Source: Schumannella soli (GTDB lineage Bacteria > Actinomycetota > Actinomycetes > Actinomycetales > Microbacteriaceae). Taken from it: a stretch of 64,000 nucleotides of DNA. The stretch spans positions 424,206 through 488,205 of the forward strand of contig NZ_VHQG01000001.1 in the NCBI RefSeq assembly GCF_006517435.1. The letters run 5' to 3'. Below are positions 25,487 to 33,631 of the stretch, one piece after another. The position numbers were made by a program, and so were the translations under genes. Positions within the stretch are counted from its first letter, which is position 1; every line of letters begins with the position of its first letter. The notes under the pieces are model-generated. The model was not told where the DNA came from. It did not search any database and saw only the letters and a list, made by a program, of their open reading frames with translations.

Positions 25487-25798
25487 TCAGCGGCGCCGCG
25501 CCGGCGCCTCCGGCTCGGGGACCAGGTGGAGCCCGCCACTCGAGAACGACGCCTCGGTCAGCGCATCCACCCAGTGCCGGTTGATGCCCTGCGCATCGCC
25601 GTCGATGTAGCTGAACACGATCTTGGCGTGCGGGTGCAGCCAGACGGTGGCGCGGCCGGCCGCCTCGTCGTCGGCGCCCCTCCACGAGAAGGCGAAGGCC
25701 TCCCCGCGTCGCAGGCGCGACAGGATGACGACCTGAAGATGGGCGAGCGCGCGGTCGTCGACAGGTATCTCGACATCCTCGAAGTTGAGCGAACCCAT
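25487..25798 (-). CDS. DUF7882-type small protein
   Basis: A 103-residue protein starting at ATG 25798 with ribosome binding site GGGAGG. The core reads VDDRALAHLQVVILSRLRRGEAFAFSW, then a WLHPHAKIVFSYIDG strand and a helix ending in SSGGLHLVPEPE. The gene at 26282-26617 encodes a clear paralogue with the same order of motifs. The family is common in Microbacteriaceae and of unknown function. A CAACCCCCT element with CATTCT lies about 75 bases upstream. Confidence 0.7.
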   Translation of the reverse strand: MGSLNFEDVEIPVDDRALAHLQVVILSRLRRGEAFAFSWRGADDEAAGRATVWLHPHAKIVFSYIDGDAQGINRHWVDALTEASFSSGGLHLVPEPEAPARRR

Positions 25799-25872
25799 GC
25801 GACCTCCCAGTCGGTGCGCATTGGTGGAGATGTGCGCACGCTCGTTCGAGCCGGAATGCGCGGTGGGAATCC

Positions 25873-25910
25873 AGAATGCGCACGCGATGCGAATCGGCGC
25901 AAGGGGGTTG
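25873..25910 (-). promoter_or_regulatory. CAACCCCCT promoter of the DUF7882-type gene
   Basis: Minus-strand CAACCCCCT (25910-25902), 23 bases, CATTCT (25878-25873). Spacing matches the other sites; the -10 is a weaker match. Confidence 0.4.
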
Positions 25911-25965
25911 CGCCCGGCGCCGCCTCGTTGCGGCTCGCCGACTGCCCCGGGCCTCGACTCGCGCG

Positions 25966-26003
25966 CAACCCCCTCGTGCGCCGAGGGGTCGGGCGCATAC
26001 CGT
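25966..26003 (+). promoter_or_regulatory. CAACCCCCT promoter of the 26010 gene
   Basis: CAACCCCCT (25966-25974), 23 bases, TACCGT (25998-26003), six bases, then ATG 26010. A textbook leaderless arrangement of this promoter class. Confidence 0.6.
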
Positions 26004-26009
26004 GGTGGC

Positions 26010-26234
26010 ATGGATGTCGACGTCACCGAGCTGCGCGCGCGCCTCGAGGCGGTTCGAGCCGCCCGGCTCGCGCACTCCGACCATCTCGACGGCGAGGTGG
26101 CGAAGCTCGAGCAGACTCTCGAATCACTGCTCGAGCGGCTCGAGCTTCACGCGGCACCCGCCGCTGGCGCGGCGTTCGACGTCGGTTCGCTCCTCGATCC
26201 GGACATCGCGTACTTCGTCGACCACGAGCTCTGA
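26010..26234 (+). CDS. Small coiled-coil hypothetical protein
   Basis: A 74-residue protein starting at ATG 26010. Residues 5-50 form a heptad-like amphipathic helix (ELRARLEAVRAARLAHSDHL, then AKLEQTLESLLERLE), followed by a short loop and the end DIAYFVDHEL. It probably dimerises through the coil. The start is fixed by the -10 six bases upstream; there is no ribosome binding site. It lies between the two DUF7882-type genes but on the opposite strand. Confidence 0.55.
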   Translation: MDVDVTELRARLEAVRAARLAHSDHLDGEVAKLEQTLESLLERLELHAAPAAGAAFDVGSLLDPDIAYFVDHEL

Positions 26235-26281
26235 ACTCGAGGAGAGGCGCGCTCGAGCTCACGGGAGCCACGCAGAGCGGC

Positions 26282-26617
26282 TCAGTGGTGCGCCAGCTCC
26301 TCGGCGTGGACCTGGTGCTCCGCCACCGGTTCAGGCACGATCTGCATGCCGCCGGGCGAGTTCGCCGAGCGCAGCAGTGCGGCGACCCACTCGACGTTGA
26401 TGGTCGGCGCCCGGCCGCCGAAGAACTTGTAGCTGACCGGGGCGTTCGGCGTGATCCAGAGGATCGTGCGCCCGTCGCCGACGCTGTCGTCATCCCGCCA
26501 GGTGAAGTGGAACGACTCACCCCGACGCACCTTCGTGCCGATGGCGAGTTGGATATGCGCGAGCAGGCGGTCATCGAAGTCGACGATGACCTGATTGTTG
26601 TAGTTCATGCGGCCCAC
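26282..26617 (-). CDS. DUF7882-type small protein (second copy)
   Basis: A 111-residue paralogue of the 25487-25798 protein: FDDRLLAHIQLAIGTKVRRG, GESFHFTWRDDDS, LWITPNAPVSYKFFGG and SPGGMQIVPEP follow the same order. I chose GTG 26617 because GGGAG lies six bases upstream. Function unknown. The 254 bases upstream, to the next gene, contain an imperfect inverted repeat (GGGCTTG ... CAAGCCC) but no promoter of the C-rich class. Confidence 0.7.
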   Translation of the reverse strand: MGRMNYNNQVIVDFDDRLLAHIQLAIGTKVRRGESFHFTWRDDDSVGDGRTILWITPNAPVSYKFFGGRAPTINVEWVAALLRSANSPGGMQIVPEPVAEHQVHAEELAHH

Positions 26618-26871
26618 GGTTTCTCCCTTCCCAGTAGGGACGCCGCCCGGTGCGCGGCCTCCCGGGGCTGGTCACCACGATTCCGTTCCCCGGCGGAGTC
26701 GACAAGGGCTTGCAGAAAGCGCACACTTGCGCCATCAAGCGCACGGTCGTCAAGCCCCTCTTCGGATGACAGATCGCTTCTCAGGGTTGCCGGACCCGCG
26801 GCTGTCCGCAGCCGTCAGCCTCGCGACCGGTGGGCGGATCGCGGACGGCTACCTTCGGGGCAGCGGGCGAC

Positions 26872-27348
26872 TCACTTTCGCCGGGCGACGAGCCCCAGCA
26901 CCGCGCCGTAGACGAGGTGCGCCGCCACGATGGACCGCACTCGGCGCGGACGATCGGCCCACGCCGGCGCGTACAGACCTGCAAGGGGCAGGGTCACCGC
27001 ATAGCCGGCCAGCCAGACGCCGAGCCCGTGGGCGACGCCGTGGGCGACGGCGCTGGCCGGGTTCGGGCGCGTCGTGCCGCCGAGCAGCCCGTACACGGCC
27101 CCCGAGATGGCGCCGATGGCGAGGTGCAGGCGCGCGGCGCGGCCGGCGCGCTCGCGGCGCCGGCGCCGCGCGATCGACCCCGACACCGTGCCGGTCCGGC
27201 GTCGGCGCTGACAGCGGTCAGCGCGGCGCAGGATCGTGAACGGCGGCGGCTCCTCGAGCGCCCCGCGGCGCTGCGCCACGAGCAGCACGGCCGTCATCGG
27301 CAGCGTCGCCGCCGCTCCGGCGACGGCGCCGCGCGCGAGCAGTCTCAT
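26872..27348 (-). CDS. Hypothetical membrane protein
   Basis: A 158-residue protein with an N-terminal membrane helix (LLARGAVAGAAATLPMTAVLLV), a basic cytosolic loop and two or three further helices containing paired glycines (GAISGAVYGLLGG, AVAHGVAHGLGVWLAGYAV). ATG 27348 has the ribosome binding site GGGAGA. Topology resembles DUF1440/YagU-like proteins, but the match is by pattern only. It lies 59 bases after the metallo-hydrolase gene and is probably the last gene of that operon. Confidence 0.6.
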   Translation of the reverse strand: MRLLARGAVAGAAATLPMTAVLLVAQRRGALEEPPPFTILRRADRCQRRRRTGTVSGSIARRRRRERAGRAARLHLAIGAISGAVYGLLGGTTRPNPASAVAHGVAHGLGVWLAGYAVTLPLAGLYAPAWADRPRRVRSIVAAHLVYGAVLGLVARRK

Positions 27349-27407
27349 CGTGTCTCCCGGCATCTCAGCCCCCGGCATCCCAGCTTCTTGCTTCCGACCC
27401 CGGCAGA

Positions 27408-28208
27408 TCAGCTCGGCCCGACACGACGCGCGATCGCGACCGCATCCTCGGCCCGGCCCCGCCACGGCTCGCCGTGCCCCGGCAGCAGCGTCGTCGCCCG
27501 CGTCGCGGCGATCGCCGACAGGCTGCGCAGCGCGAGCGCCGAATCCGCGGTCGCCGTCCCGGCGACGATGCGCGGCCCGACACCCGCGGTGTACGGATCG
27601 AGGGTCACGAGCGCATCGCCCGTCAACACGGCATCCGCCTGCGGCAGGTGCAGCGCGCAGTGCCCGAAGGTGTGACCCGGCGTCGCGATCACGCGCGGGC
27701 CGCCCGGCAGATCGAGTTCGAGACCGTCCGCGATGGGCTGCAGCTGCCGCACGCCCGGCACGTGCAGGGCGCCCGCGCGCACCATGTCGACAAGGATCGG
27801 CACCGCCCGCGGACTGCGCAGCGGATACGCCGACCGCGGGCGCTCGTGGGCGTAACGGTACGGCGACCGGGCGAGCGCATGGTCACCGGGATGGGCGAGC
27901 ACCGGCACTCCGAAGCTGCGCGCCAGCCGCTCGGCTGCTCCGACGTGGTCGAAGTGCGCATGGGTCAGCACCAGGGCGCGCACGTCAGCCGTCCGCGCTC
28001 CGATCGCGTCGAGAGCGCGGCGCAGCGGATGCCAGACAGCCGGCAGGCCGGCATCCACCACCGTCACGCCGTCGGCGTCGACCAGCAGGTAGCAGTTGAC
28101 ATGCGCCAGCTCGACGCGATGCACGCCGGGGACCACGTCGAGGTCGATGCGCGCAACGCCCGCCCGGGAGCGCAGAATGATCTGGGCGGTGGCGACGGGC
28201 GCGCTCAC
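27408..28208 (-). CDS. MBL-fold metallo-hydrolase
   Basis: A 266-residue metallo-beta-lactamase-fold hydrolase with the metal-binding motif THAHFDHVG, the TPGHTFGHCALH loop, an LTGDALVT segment and a final LPGHGEP. These provide two metal sites; relatives are glyoxalase II-like or lactonase-like enzymes. The substrate is unknown. GTG 28208 overlaps the stop of the alcohol dehydrogenase gene (GTGA), so both are translated from one message. Confidence 0.82.
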   Translation of the reverse strand: MSAPVATAQIILRSRAGVARIDLDVVPGVHRVELAHVNCYLLVDADGVTVVDAGLPAVWHPLRRALDAIGARTADVRALVLTHAHFDHVGAAERLARSFGVPVLAHPGDHALARSPYRYAHERPRSAYPLRSPRAVPILVDMVRAGALHVPGVRQLQPIADGLELDLPGGPRVIATPGHTFGHCALHLPQADAVLTGDALVTLDPYTAGVGPRIVAGTATADSALALRSLSAIAATRATTLLPGHGEPWRGRAEDAVAIARRVGPS

Positions 28209-29374
28209 GGCCGGAACACCGCGCGCACGCAGCCCTCGCCCTTCGTCTTGAACAGCTCGTAGCCGCGAGGTCCGTCATCGAGCGAGAGACGGTGGGTCAC
28301 CAGGTGCTCGGTCGGGATCTCACCCGCGGCCATGCGGTCGAGCAGCATCGGGATGTACCGCTGCCCCATCACCTGACCGGAGCGGATCGTGAGCGCCTTG
28401 TTCATGACCGCGCCGAGCGGGAACTTGTCGACGACGCCGCCGAACACGCCGAGCACGAAGACGGTGCCGCCCTTGCGGGTCGCGAGCACCGCCTCGCGCA
28501 CCGCCGTCGGCCGGTCGGTCTGCAGGCGCAGCTGCACCTTCACCTGGTCGTAGAGGTAGTCGGGCCGGAAGCTGTGCGCCTCCATGCCCACCGCCTCGAT
28601 CGACACGTCGGGCCCGCGCCCGCCGGTCCGCTCGCGCAGCTCGGCGAGCACCTCGGTCGTGCCGTAGTCGATCGTCTCGGCGCCGATCACCTCGCGCACC
28701 TGCTGCAGGCGCTCCGGCAGGCGGTCGATCACGATCACGCGCGCGGCGCCCAGCAGCAGACTCGCCCGCGCCGCCATCTGCCCCACGCCGCCAGCACCCC
28801 AGACGGCGACGACGTCGCCCGGCTGCACCCCGCCCTGGTCGGCGCCCATCCACCCGGTCGGCACGGCGTCGGAGGCGAAGACGGCGGCCTCGTCGCTGAG
28901 TTCATCGGGGATCGGGAAGGCCCCGACGTCGGCGAAGGGCACGCGCACGTACTCGGCGTGACTGCCCGCATAGCCGCCGGTGATCTGGCTGTACCCGAAG
29001 CATCCGCCCGTCGACGCTCCCCACAGCCCCTCGCCCAGGCCGGGATGCGGATTCGAGTTGTCGCAGAGCGAGTACTGCTCGGTGCGGCAGTACCAGCAGC
29101 GCCCGCAGCCGAGGAAAGAGGTCACGACGACGCGCTCGCCGACACGGCGCCGCGTCACCCCCGGCCCGACCTCGACGATCTCGCCGGCGAACTCGTGGCC
29201 CAGCACGTCGCCGGCGCGCATGCCCGGAACGTATCCGCCGATGAGGTGCAGATCGGAGCCGCAGGTGACGGTCGCCGTGACCCGCACGATCGCGTCGCCG
29301 GCATTGAGGATGCTCGGGTCGTCGACGCGCTCGACGCCGAGTCGGTTGATGCCCTGCCAGGTGATCGCTTTCAC
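28205..29374 (-). CDS. Zinc-dependent alcohol dehydrogenase family protein
   Basis: A 389-residue medium-chain dehydrogenase with TCGSDLHLIGGY (catalytic-zinc Cys), GHEFAGEIVEVGPG, the structural-zinc cysteines CGRCWYCRTEQYSLC, and a Rossmann motif VWGAGGVGQMAA. It is a paralogue of the enzyme at 13040-14215 but diverged in the middle. GTG 29374 overlaps the stop of the upstream gene. The substrate is not identifiable. Confidence 0.85.
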   Translation of the reverse strand: MKAITWQGINRLGVERVDDPSILNAGDAIVRVTATVTCGSDLHLIGGYVPGMRAGDVLGHEFAGEIVEVGPGVTRRRVGERVVVTSFLGCGRCWYCRTEQYSLCDNSNPHPGLGEGLWGASTGGCFGYSQITGGYAGSHAEYVRVPFADVGAFPIPDELSDEAAVFASDAVPTGWMGADQGGVQPGDVVAVWGAGGVGQMAARASLLLGAARVIVIDRLPERLQQVREVIGAETIDYGTTEVLAELRERTGGRGPDVSIEAVGMEAHSFRPDYLYDQVKVQLRLQTDRPTAVREAVLATRKGGTVFVLGVFGGVVDKFPLGAVMNKALTIRSGQVMGQRYIPMLLDRMAAGEIPTEHLVTHRLSLDDGPRGYELFKTKGEGCVRAVFRP

Positions 29375-29847
29375 AGCACTCCCTTTCCTCCGGAGCGACG
29401 ACTCAGCTCGTCGACGACCGCTCCTGCGGGCGTCGCCCGCCGATGCCCTTCGGGGGCGGGGTCACGCCGGGTGACCTCGCCGATCTCGATGAGCTGCTTG
29501 GCCTCGCGCAGAGCGCGATGCACATCATCGCGCGACGGTCCCGATTGCCGTCGGTCGTCGCCCGTCGCCGTCGCCGCGCTCGGGCGCGCCGCCAGCTCGA
29601 CGCCGCGGTCGCCCGGAGCCACGTCGACGCGCCACTCGATGGCGTCGCCGAGCTCGTCGAGCGGCGACGGCGGCTGCGTCGCCTCGAACAGCCCCTCGGC
29701 GCCGAGGATCGTCACCCGGTTCCAGCGCGTCCGCCCGTCGTCGTCGCGGTCATCGCCGCCGGCGCGCCGGACGACGAGAGACGCCGTCGCCGCGCCGGCC
29801 GCCCCGATGACGGCGACGGCGAGCGCCGCTCTTCCTGCTCGTCCCAT
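29371..29847 (-). CDS. Membrane-anchored protein with SRPBCC-like segment
   Basis: A 158-residue protein with an N-terminal membrane helix (MGRAGRAALAVAVIGAAGAA) followed by a soluble part. Residues 40-90 (WNRVTILGAEGLFEATQPP ... EWRVDVAPGDRGVELAARPS) resemble part of the SRPBCC/cyclase fold. ATG 29847 has a good GAGGAGAGGG ribosome binding site. It heads the operon with the alcohol dehydrogenase and metallo-hydrolase, preceded by a 19-codon leader ORF. Confidence 0.55.
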   Translation of the reverse strand: MGRAGRAALAVAVIGAAGAATASLVVRRAGGDDRDDDGRTRWNRVTILGAEGLFEATQPPSPLDELGDAIEWRVDVAPGDRGVELAARPSAATATGDDRRQSGPSRDDVHRALREAKQLIEIGEVTRRDPAPEGHRRATPAGAVVDELSRRSGGKGVL

Positions 29848-29876
29848 GTCCCTCTCCTCGTTCCTTTGAGGCGACG

Positions 29877-29936
29877 TCATCCGGTCGCGGCGTGCTCGCG
29901 CACGGCGTCGAGGATGGGCGTCTCGTGCTGATCCAT
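29877..29936 (-). CDS. Leaderless 19-residue leader ORF
   Basis: ATG 29936 to TGA 29877-29879 encodes MDQHETPILDAVREHAATG. Its ATG is six bases after a TAGCGT -10 of the CAACCCCCT promoter, so it is the first reading frame on the transcript of the 29847-27408 operon. The peptide could be a leader that influences expression of the operon, or a small functional protein; its coding status is inferred from the promoter geometry. Confidence 0.4.
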   Translation of the reverse strand: MDQHETPILDAVREHAATG

Positions 29937-29942
29937 CCGGCG

Positions 29943-29979
29943 ACGCTAGGCGCGATCCTGTCCCCTGACCCGGGGGTTG
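29943..29979 (-). promoter_or_regulatory. CAACCCCCG promoter of the leader ORF/ADH operon
   Basis: Minus-strand CAACCCCCG (29979-29971, one change from the common form), 22 bases, TAGCGT (29948-29943), six bases to ATG 29936. Confidence 0.55.
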
Positions 29980-30046
29980 ACAGCGCGCTAGCACGACGCG
30001 ATCGCTTCTCGCTACCCGCTGGGCGCGGCGGGCCTCGACCGACACG

Positions 30047-30994
30047 ATGGGATGGATGACGACTGTCCATCTGAAGCACCGGTCGACGTCGTCGCATGAC
30101 GCCGAGGCGATGATCCGCGAGTTCTCGCAGGATCTGCGTCTGGATTCCCCGGGCCGGCTGCGTCACTCGGTCGAGTCGCACAGCGACCACCGCCTTCGCG
30201 TCATGTCGCTCGCCTTCGTGGGAGACCTGACGACGGTCGCCGACACCGAGCACATCGTGGCCGCGGTGACGACCCGCGGCGCGATCGACTGGTCGGTGGG
30301 AGAGACGCGCGGCGGCGGCGCGACCCCCTGGTTGCAGGCACCCGGCACGCGGGCGACCTCGCGGGTGTCGACCGCCGCCGAGCAGGCGATCGCCCTGCCC
30401 GTCGCTCCCTTCGAGCGCCTGGGACGCGCGATGTTCGGCGATCCGGCATTCCGCGTCCGCTTCGATCGACTGACCCCGGCGACGCCGCAGCTGGAGGACT
30501 ACTTCCGCACGACCCTCCGCTACGCGAGCTCGCTGGCGCGCACCCGCGCCTTCGAATCGGACCTCGTGCGGGCCGACCTGCACCGGCTGCTGTGCGTGTC
30601 GCTGCTCGAGACCTTCGGTCCCCGGGAGGAGACGCGGCGGCGAGCGCGAACCGCGGCGGATCGCCGCACCCGCTACCAGCGCGCCGCGGCGTTCCTCGAC
30701 GACCACGTCTCGCTGCCGATCACGATCGACGACGCGGCGCAGGCCGCGGGCGTCGCCTCGGCCGAGCTGGCGGAGCTGTTCGTCGCGTTCTCCCCCGCGG
30801 AGCGCACACCGCAGCAGTACCTGCGTCGCGCTCGCGTCTCGGCGGCGCGCCGGGACCTCGTGGAGTTCGACGGCCCGCGCCAGGAGGCGGTCGGCTCTGT
30901 GGCCACACGCTGGGGCTTCGCGTCGATGCGCACCTTCGTGCGCGAGTTCCACGCCGTGACCGGCGAGACGCCGTGGGACGCGCGCCGGCACTGA
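30047..30994 (+). CDS. AraC family transcriptional regulator
   Basis: A 315-residue regulator with an N-terminal sensor region and a C-terminal AraC DNA-binding domain (ITIDDAAQAAGVASAELAELF, then a second helix-turn-helix QEAVGSVATRWGFASMRTFVREF ending in TGETPWDARR). The start could be ATG 30047 or ATG 30056, nine bases later; neither has a clear ribosome binding site. It is divergent from the leader ORF/ADH operon and may control it, judging by position only. Confidence 0.78.
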   Translation: MGWMTTVHLKHRSTSSHDAEAMIREFSQDLRLDSPGRLRHSVESHSDHRLRVMSLAFVGDLTTVADTEHIVAAVTTRGAIDWSVGETRGGGATPWLQAPGTRATSRVSTAAEQAIALPVAPFERLGRAMFGDPAFRVRFDRLTPATPQLEDYFRTTLRYASSLARTRAFESDLVRADLHRLLCVSLLETFGPREETRRRARTAADRRTRYQRAAAFLDDHVSLPITIDDAAQAAGVASAELAELFVAFSPAERTPQQYLRRARVSAARRDLVEFDGPRQEAVGSVATRWGFASMRTFVREFHAVTGETPWDARRH

Positions 30995-31117
30995 GCCACG
31001 ATCAACGCTCCGGGCTGGTGACCGCCGTTCACTGCGGCGGCTTCGGAACGATCTCGTTCGGGATGTGCAGCGCCCGCTTCGCTCGCTCGATGTGCTCCGC
31101 GGCATCGGTCGGGTCGC

Positions 31118-32197
31118 TTATCCAGCCACGCTGCTCTCCAGCAGATCGCGGACCGCAGGCCAGCCGCCCTCGGCGAACGCGGCGCGCTGACGATCGGCGC
31201 CGGTGCCGTGCAGTCGGATGCCGGAGAGCCACCCGGCGATGAGGTCGCCCGGCTGAGAGTCGAGCTCGAGCAGGTCGCGCAGGTGCTCGACCGCCGCCTC
31301 CCACGGGATCAGCGATCCGGAGACCGCGCTCACCACGCCGCCGCGCACCCCGAAGCGCGCTGAGTGCCACGACCCGGCCTCGAGCAGCTCGGTCGGATGC
31401 CCGGCGACGTCACGAGCCGCGTCGGCGCCCGCATCCGCAGCTGCCACGAGCGCGCGTGTCAGAGCCGCGAGTGCGACCGAGTCCGCGGGCGCGAGCTGGG
31501 CGTCGGCGACCCGGAGCTCGACCGTCGGATAGCGCGGCGACAGCCGCACATCCCACGCGAGCGTCGCGGCATCGCGCGAGCCGCCGAGCCCGACGAGCGC
31601 CGCCGTGCGATTGCGCTGATCGTCGGCATCCGCGAAGACGGGCGGGCATCCGCTCGTGGTCCAGCGCCGCAGCAGGATCGCCCGCCAGCTCGCGAAGCCG
31701 CTGTCGGCGCCGCGCCAGAGCGGCGAGTTCGCCGTCGCCGCGCGGAGGAGGGGAAGCCAATCGCGCAGCGCGTTCGCGACCCGCACGCGCTGCTCGAGGT
31801 CGGGCACCTCGACGTGCACGTGCAGCGCGGCGACCTGATGGTCGTCGAGCAGTGTGGCGTGCGCCGCGGCGATGCCGGCGTAGCGCGGGTCGGCGGTGAC
31901 CTCGGCCGTCGAGCTCGCGAGGAACGGCGTGCCGGTGGAGGCGAGCACGAGTCCGCGCTCGCGCGCCCGGGCGGCGATGGCTCGCCGGTGCTGCGCGAGC
32001 TGGACGCGAGCGTCGTCGAGCGAGCTGCAGATCGACGTCGAGAACTCGATCTGGCTGCGCAGGAACTCCCCGTGAGCCTCCCCGCGAGTCAGGACCCCGT
32101 GCCCGATGTCGCCGGCATCGACGACGCGTCCGGTGTCGCGGTCGAGCAGGAAGAACTCCTCCTCGATCCCGAAACGCGGGCCGGACCTCGCGCTCAC
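31118..32197 (-). CDS. YbdK-type carboxylate-amine ligase
   Basis: A 359-residue member of the glutamate-cysteine ligase 2 family (YbdK). Signature at the start: FGIEEEFFLLDRDTG; then ALHVHVEVPDLEQRVRVANA and YPTVELRVADAQ. Relatives ligate glutamate to cysteine or another amine in an ATP-dependent reaction. GTG 32197 is only ten bases after the small gene at 32208, so they share a transcript. Length is normal for the family. Confidence 0.85.
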   Translation of the reverse strand: MSARSGPRFGIEEEFFLLDRDTGRVVDAGDIGHGVLTRGEAHGEFLRSQIEFSTSICSSLDDARVQLAQHRRAIAARARERGLVLASTGTPFLASSTAEVTADPRYAGIAAAHATLLDDHQVAALHVHVEVPDLEQRVRVANALRDWLPLLRAATANSPLWRGADSGFASWRAILLRRWTTSGCPPVFADADDQRNRTAALVGLGGSRDAATLAWDVRLSPRYPTVELRVADAQLAPADSVALAALTRALVAAADAGADAARDVAGHPTELLEAGSWHSARFGVRGGVVSAVSGSLIPWEAAVEHLRDLLELDSQPGDLIAGWLSGIRLHGTGADRQRAAFAEGGWPAVRDLLESSVAG

Positions 32198-32207
32198 GCC
32201 TCGCGCG

Positions 32208-32411
32208 TCACTCGGTCAGCGAATCGGGCGTCGCCTGACCGTCGATCAGCGAGGTGCCGCCGGGCACGACGACCAGATGCGGCTCGGCATCGGGGTCGCT
32301 CACCAGATCGAAGAGGCCGTCGACCTCGTCCAGAGCGCGCAGCTGATCCGCCGACACCTCGATCTGTCGATCGCGGAGCACGTCGCGCAGTCGGTTCAGC
32401 GTTCCGGTCAT
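32208..32411 (-). CDS. Small hypothetical protein
   Basis: A 67-residue protein beginning MTGTLNRLRDVLRDRQIEVS, with one amphipathic helix and a C-terminal strand (EPHLVVVPGGTSLID). The start at ATG 32411 is fixed by a TACCGT -10 six bases upstream. It is the first gene of the YbdK transcript. No family recognised. Confidence 0.55.
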   Translation of the reverse strand: MTGTLNRLRDVLRDRQIEVSADQLRALDEVDGLFDLVSDPDAEPHLVVVPGGTSLIDGQATPDSLTE

Positions 32412-32417
32412 GCCAGC

Positions 32418-32454
32418 ACGGTACGAGCCGACGAGCGGATGAGGCGAGGGGTTG
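32418..32454 (-). promoter_or_regulatory. CAACCCCT promoter of the ybdK operon
   Basis: Minus-strand CAACCCCT (32454-32447; four C's instead of five), 23 bases, TACCGT (32423-32418), six bases to ATG 32411. Confidence 0.55.
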
Positions 32455-32556
32455 ACGGGGCACGCCCAGTTTGCGACGGTCCTCACGGAGTTCGAGGACT
32501 GATCATCCGTTCGGTGCCCGCGCGCGGCGATTGTCCGCTCGTCGCGACCGTCACCG

Positions 32557-32593
32557 CAACCCCCTCGGCAGGACCGCGATCGCTTCTGACACT
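32557..32593 (+). promoter_or_regulatory. CAACCCCCT promoter of manganese catalase
   Basis: CAACCCCCT (32557-32565), 22 bases, GACACT (32588-32593). The transcript would have a leader of about 49 bases before GTG 32649 with a ribosome binding site. Confidence 0.55.
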
Positions 32594-32648
32594 GGGCCGC
32601 ATCCGCGTGGTCACCTCCGGCGGCGCGGCCGACCGCAGAGGAGTCCCC

Positions 32649-33530
32649 GTGTTCTTCCATCGACAGGAGCTGCAGCATCGCGCGCAGCCCGACAAGCCCG
32701 ACGCCGTCTACGCCCGCAAGCTGCAGGAGGTGCTCGGCGGCCAGTACGGCGAGATCACCGTGGCGATGCAGTACGGCTTCCAGGCCTGGAACGCCCACAT
32801 CCCCGGCAAGTACCGCGACCTGCTCTACGGCATCGGCGCCGAGGAGTTCGGGCACATCGAGATGCTGGCGACGATGATCGCGCAGCTGCTCGAGAAGGCG
32901 CCGCTCGGCGTGAGCGACGACGCGGTGCAGAACGATCCGACCGTCGCCGCGATCGTGGGCGGCACCGACGTTCAGCAGGCGATCGTCGCGGGCGCCGGTG
33001 CGCGCCCGGTCGACAGCAACGGCAACCCGTGGTCGGGCGCCTACGTGACGGCGTCGGGCAACCTGCTCGCCGACTTCACCGCCAACGCGAACGCCGAGAT
33101 GCAGGGACGGCTGCAGGTCGCCCGGCCCTACCACATGACGGATGACGCGGGCGTGCGCGATCTGCTGTCGTTCCTGCTGGCCCGAGACACGATGCACCAG
33201 AACCAGTGGATCGCCGCCGCCGCCGAGCTGCGCGAGGAGGGCGCCGAGGATCTCCCCGTGCCGAGCAACTTCCCGCTCGGCAAGGAGGACCGCGACGTGG
33301 CCTACCAGTACATCAACTTCTCCGACGGGCAGCAGGCGGGCGACGGCCGCTGGGCCTCCGGGCCGACGCCCGACGGCAAGGGCGAGTTCAGCTACGTGCC
33401 CGAGCCGGAGCCGGGTGTTCCGGCTCCGCCGCCGACGCATCCGGACTCCCGGTTCTACGGCACGACCGAGCTGCCGAACATCGTCGAGAAGGCGGCGGGA
33501 GCCGCACAGGACGCGCTCGACATCGAGTGA
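32649..33530 (+). CDS. Manganese catalase
   Basis: A 293-residue di-manganese catalase, which dismutates hydrogen peroxide to water and oxygen. The four-helix bundle ligands are visible: GQYGEITVAMQYGFQ, AEEFGHIEML (Glu and His ligands), ANAEMQGRLQVARPYHMTDD and LLARDTMHQNQW. A C-terminal loop region (YVPEPEPGVPAPPPTHPDS) is typical. GTG 32649 has AGAGGAG upstream. The promoter belongs to the recurrent C-rich class, supporting a stress role for that class. Confidence 0.92.
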   Translation: MFFHRQELQHRAQPDKPDAVYARKLQEVLGGQYGEITVAMQYGFQAWNAHIPGKYRDLLYGIGAEEFGHIEMLATMIAQLLEKAPLGVSDDAVQNDPTVAAIVGGTDVQQAIVAGAGARPVDSNGNPWSGAYVTASGNLLADFTANANAEMQGRLQVARPYHMTDDAGVRDLLSFLLARDTMHQNQWIAAAAELREEGAEDLPVPSNFPLGKEDRDVAYQYINFSDGQQAGDGRWASGPTPDGKGEFSYVPEPEPGVPAPPPTHPDSRFYGTTELPNIVEKAAGAAQDALDIE

Positions 33531-33588
33531 TCCGAGCGCGAGCGCACGACGCCCCCTCGACCGCACTGTCGCAGGCGGGCGCCGTGCG

Positions 33589-33625
33589 CAACCCCCTCGG
33601 CGCGCCGTCGCCTTCGCTCTAGCGT
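33589..33625 (+). promoter_or_regulatory. CAACCCCCT promoter of the glycosyltransferase operon
   Basis: CAACCCCCT (33589-33597), 22 bases, TAGCGT (33620-33625), six bases to ATG 33632 of the leader ORF. Confidence 0.6.
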
Positions 33626-33631
33626 CGGAAG

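Noticed and set aside
26700-26760. GGGCTTG ... CAAGCCC repeat as a terminator or riboswitch
   Set aside because: The arms are only seven bases and about 38 bases apart with no convincing stem; nothing else supports a structured RNA.
5665-33625. Reading CAACC as the -35 of an ECF sigma factor with CGT(C) as the -10
   Set aside because: The distance from CAACC to the CGT of TAGCGT is about 29 bases, far more than the roughly 16-18 of ECF promoters, and the C-run rather than CAACC alone is the conserved part. An activator site or other promoter class fits better.
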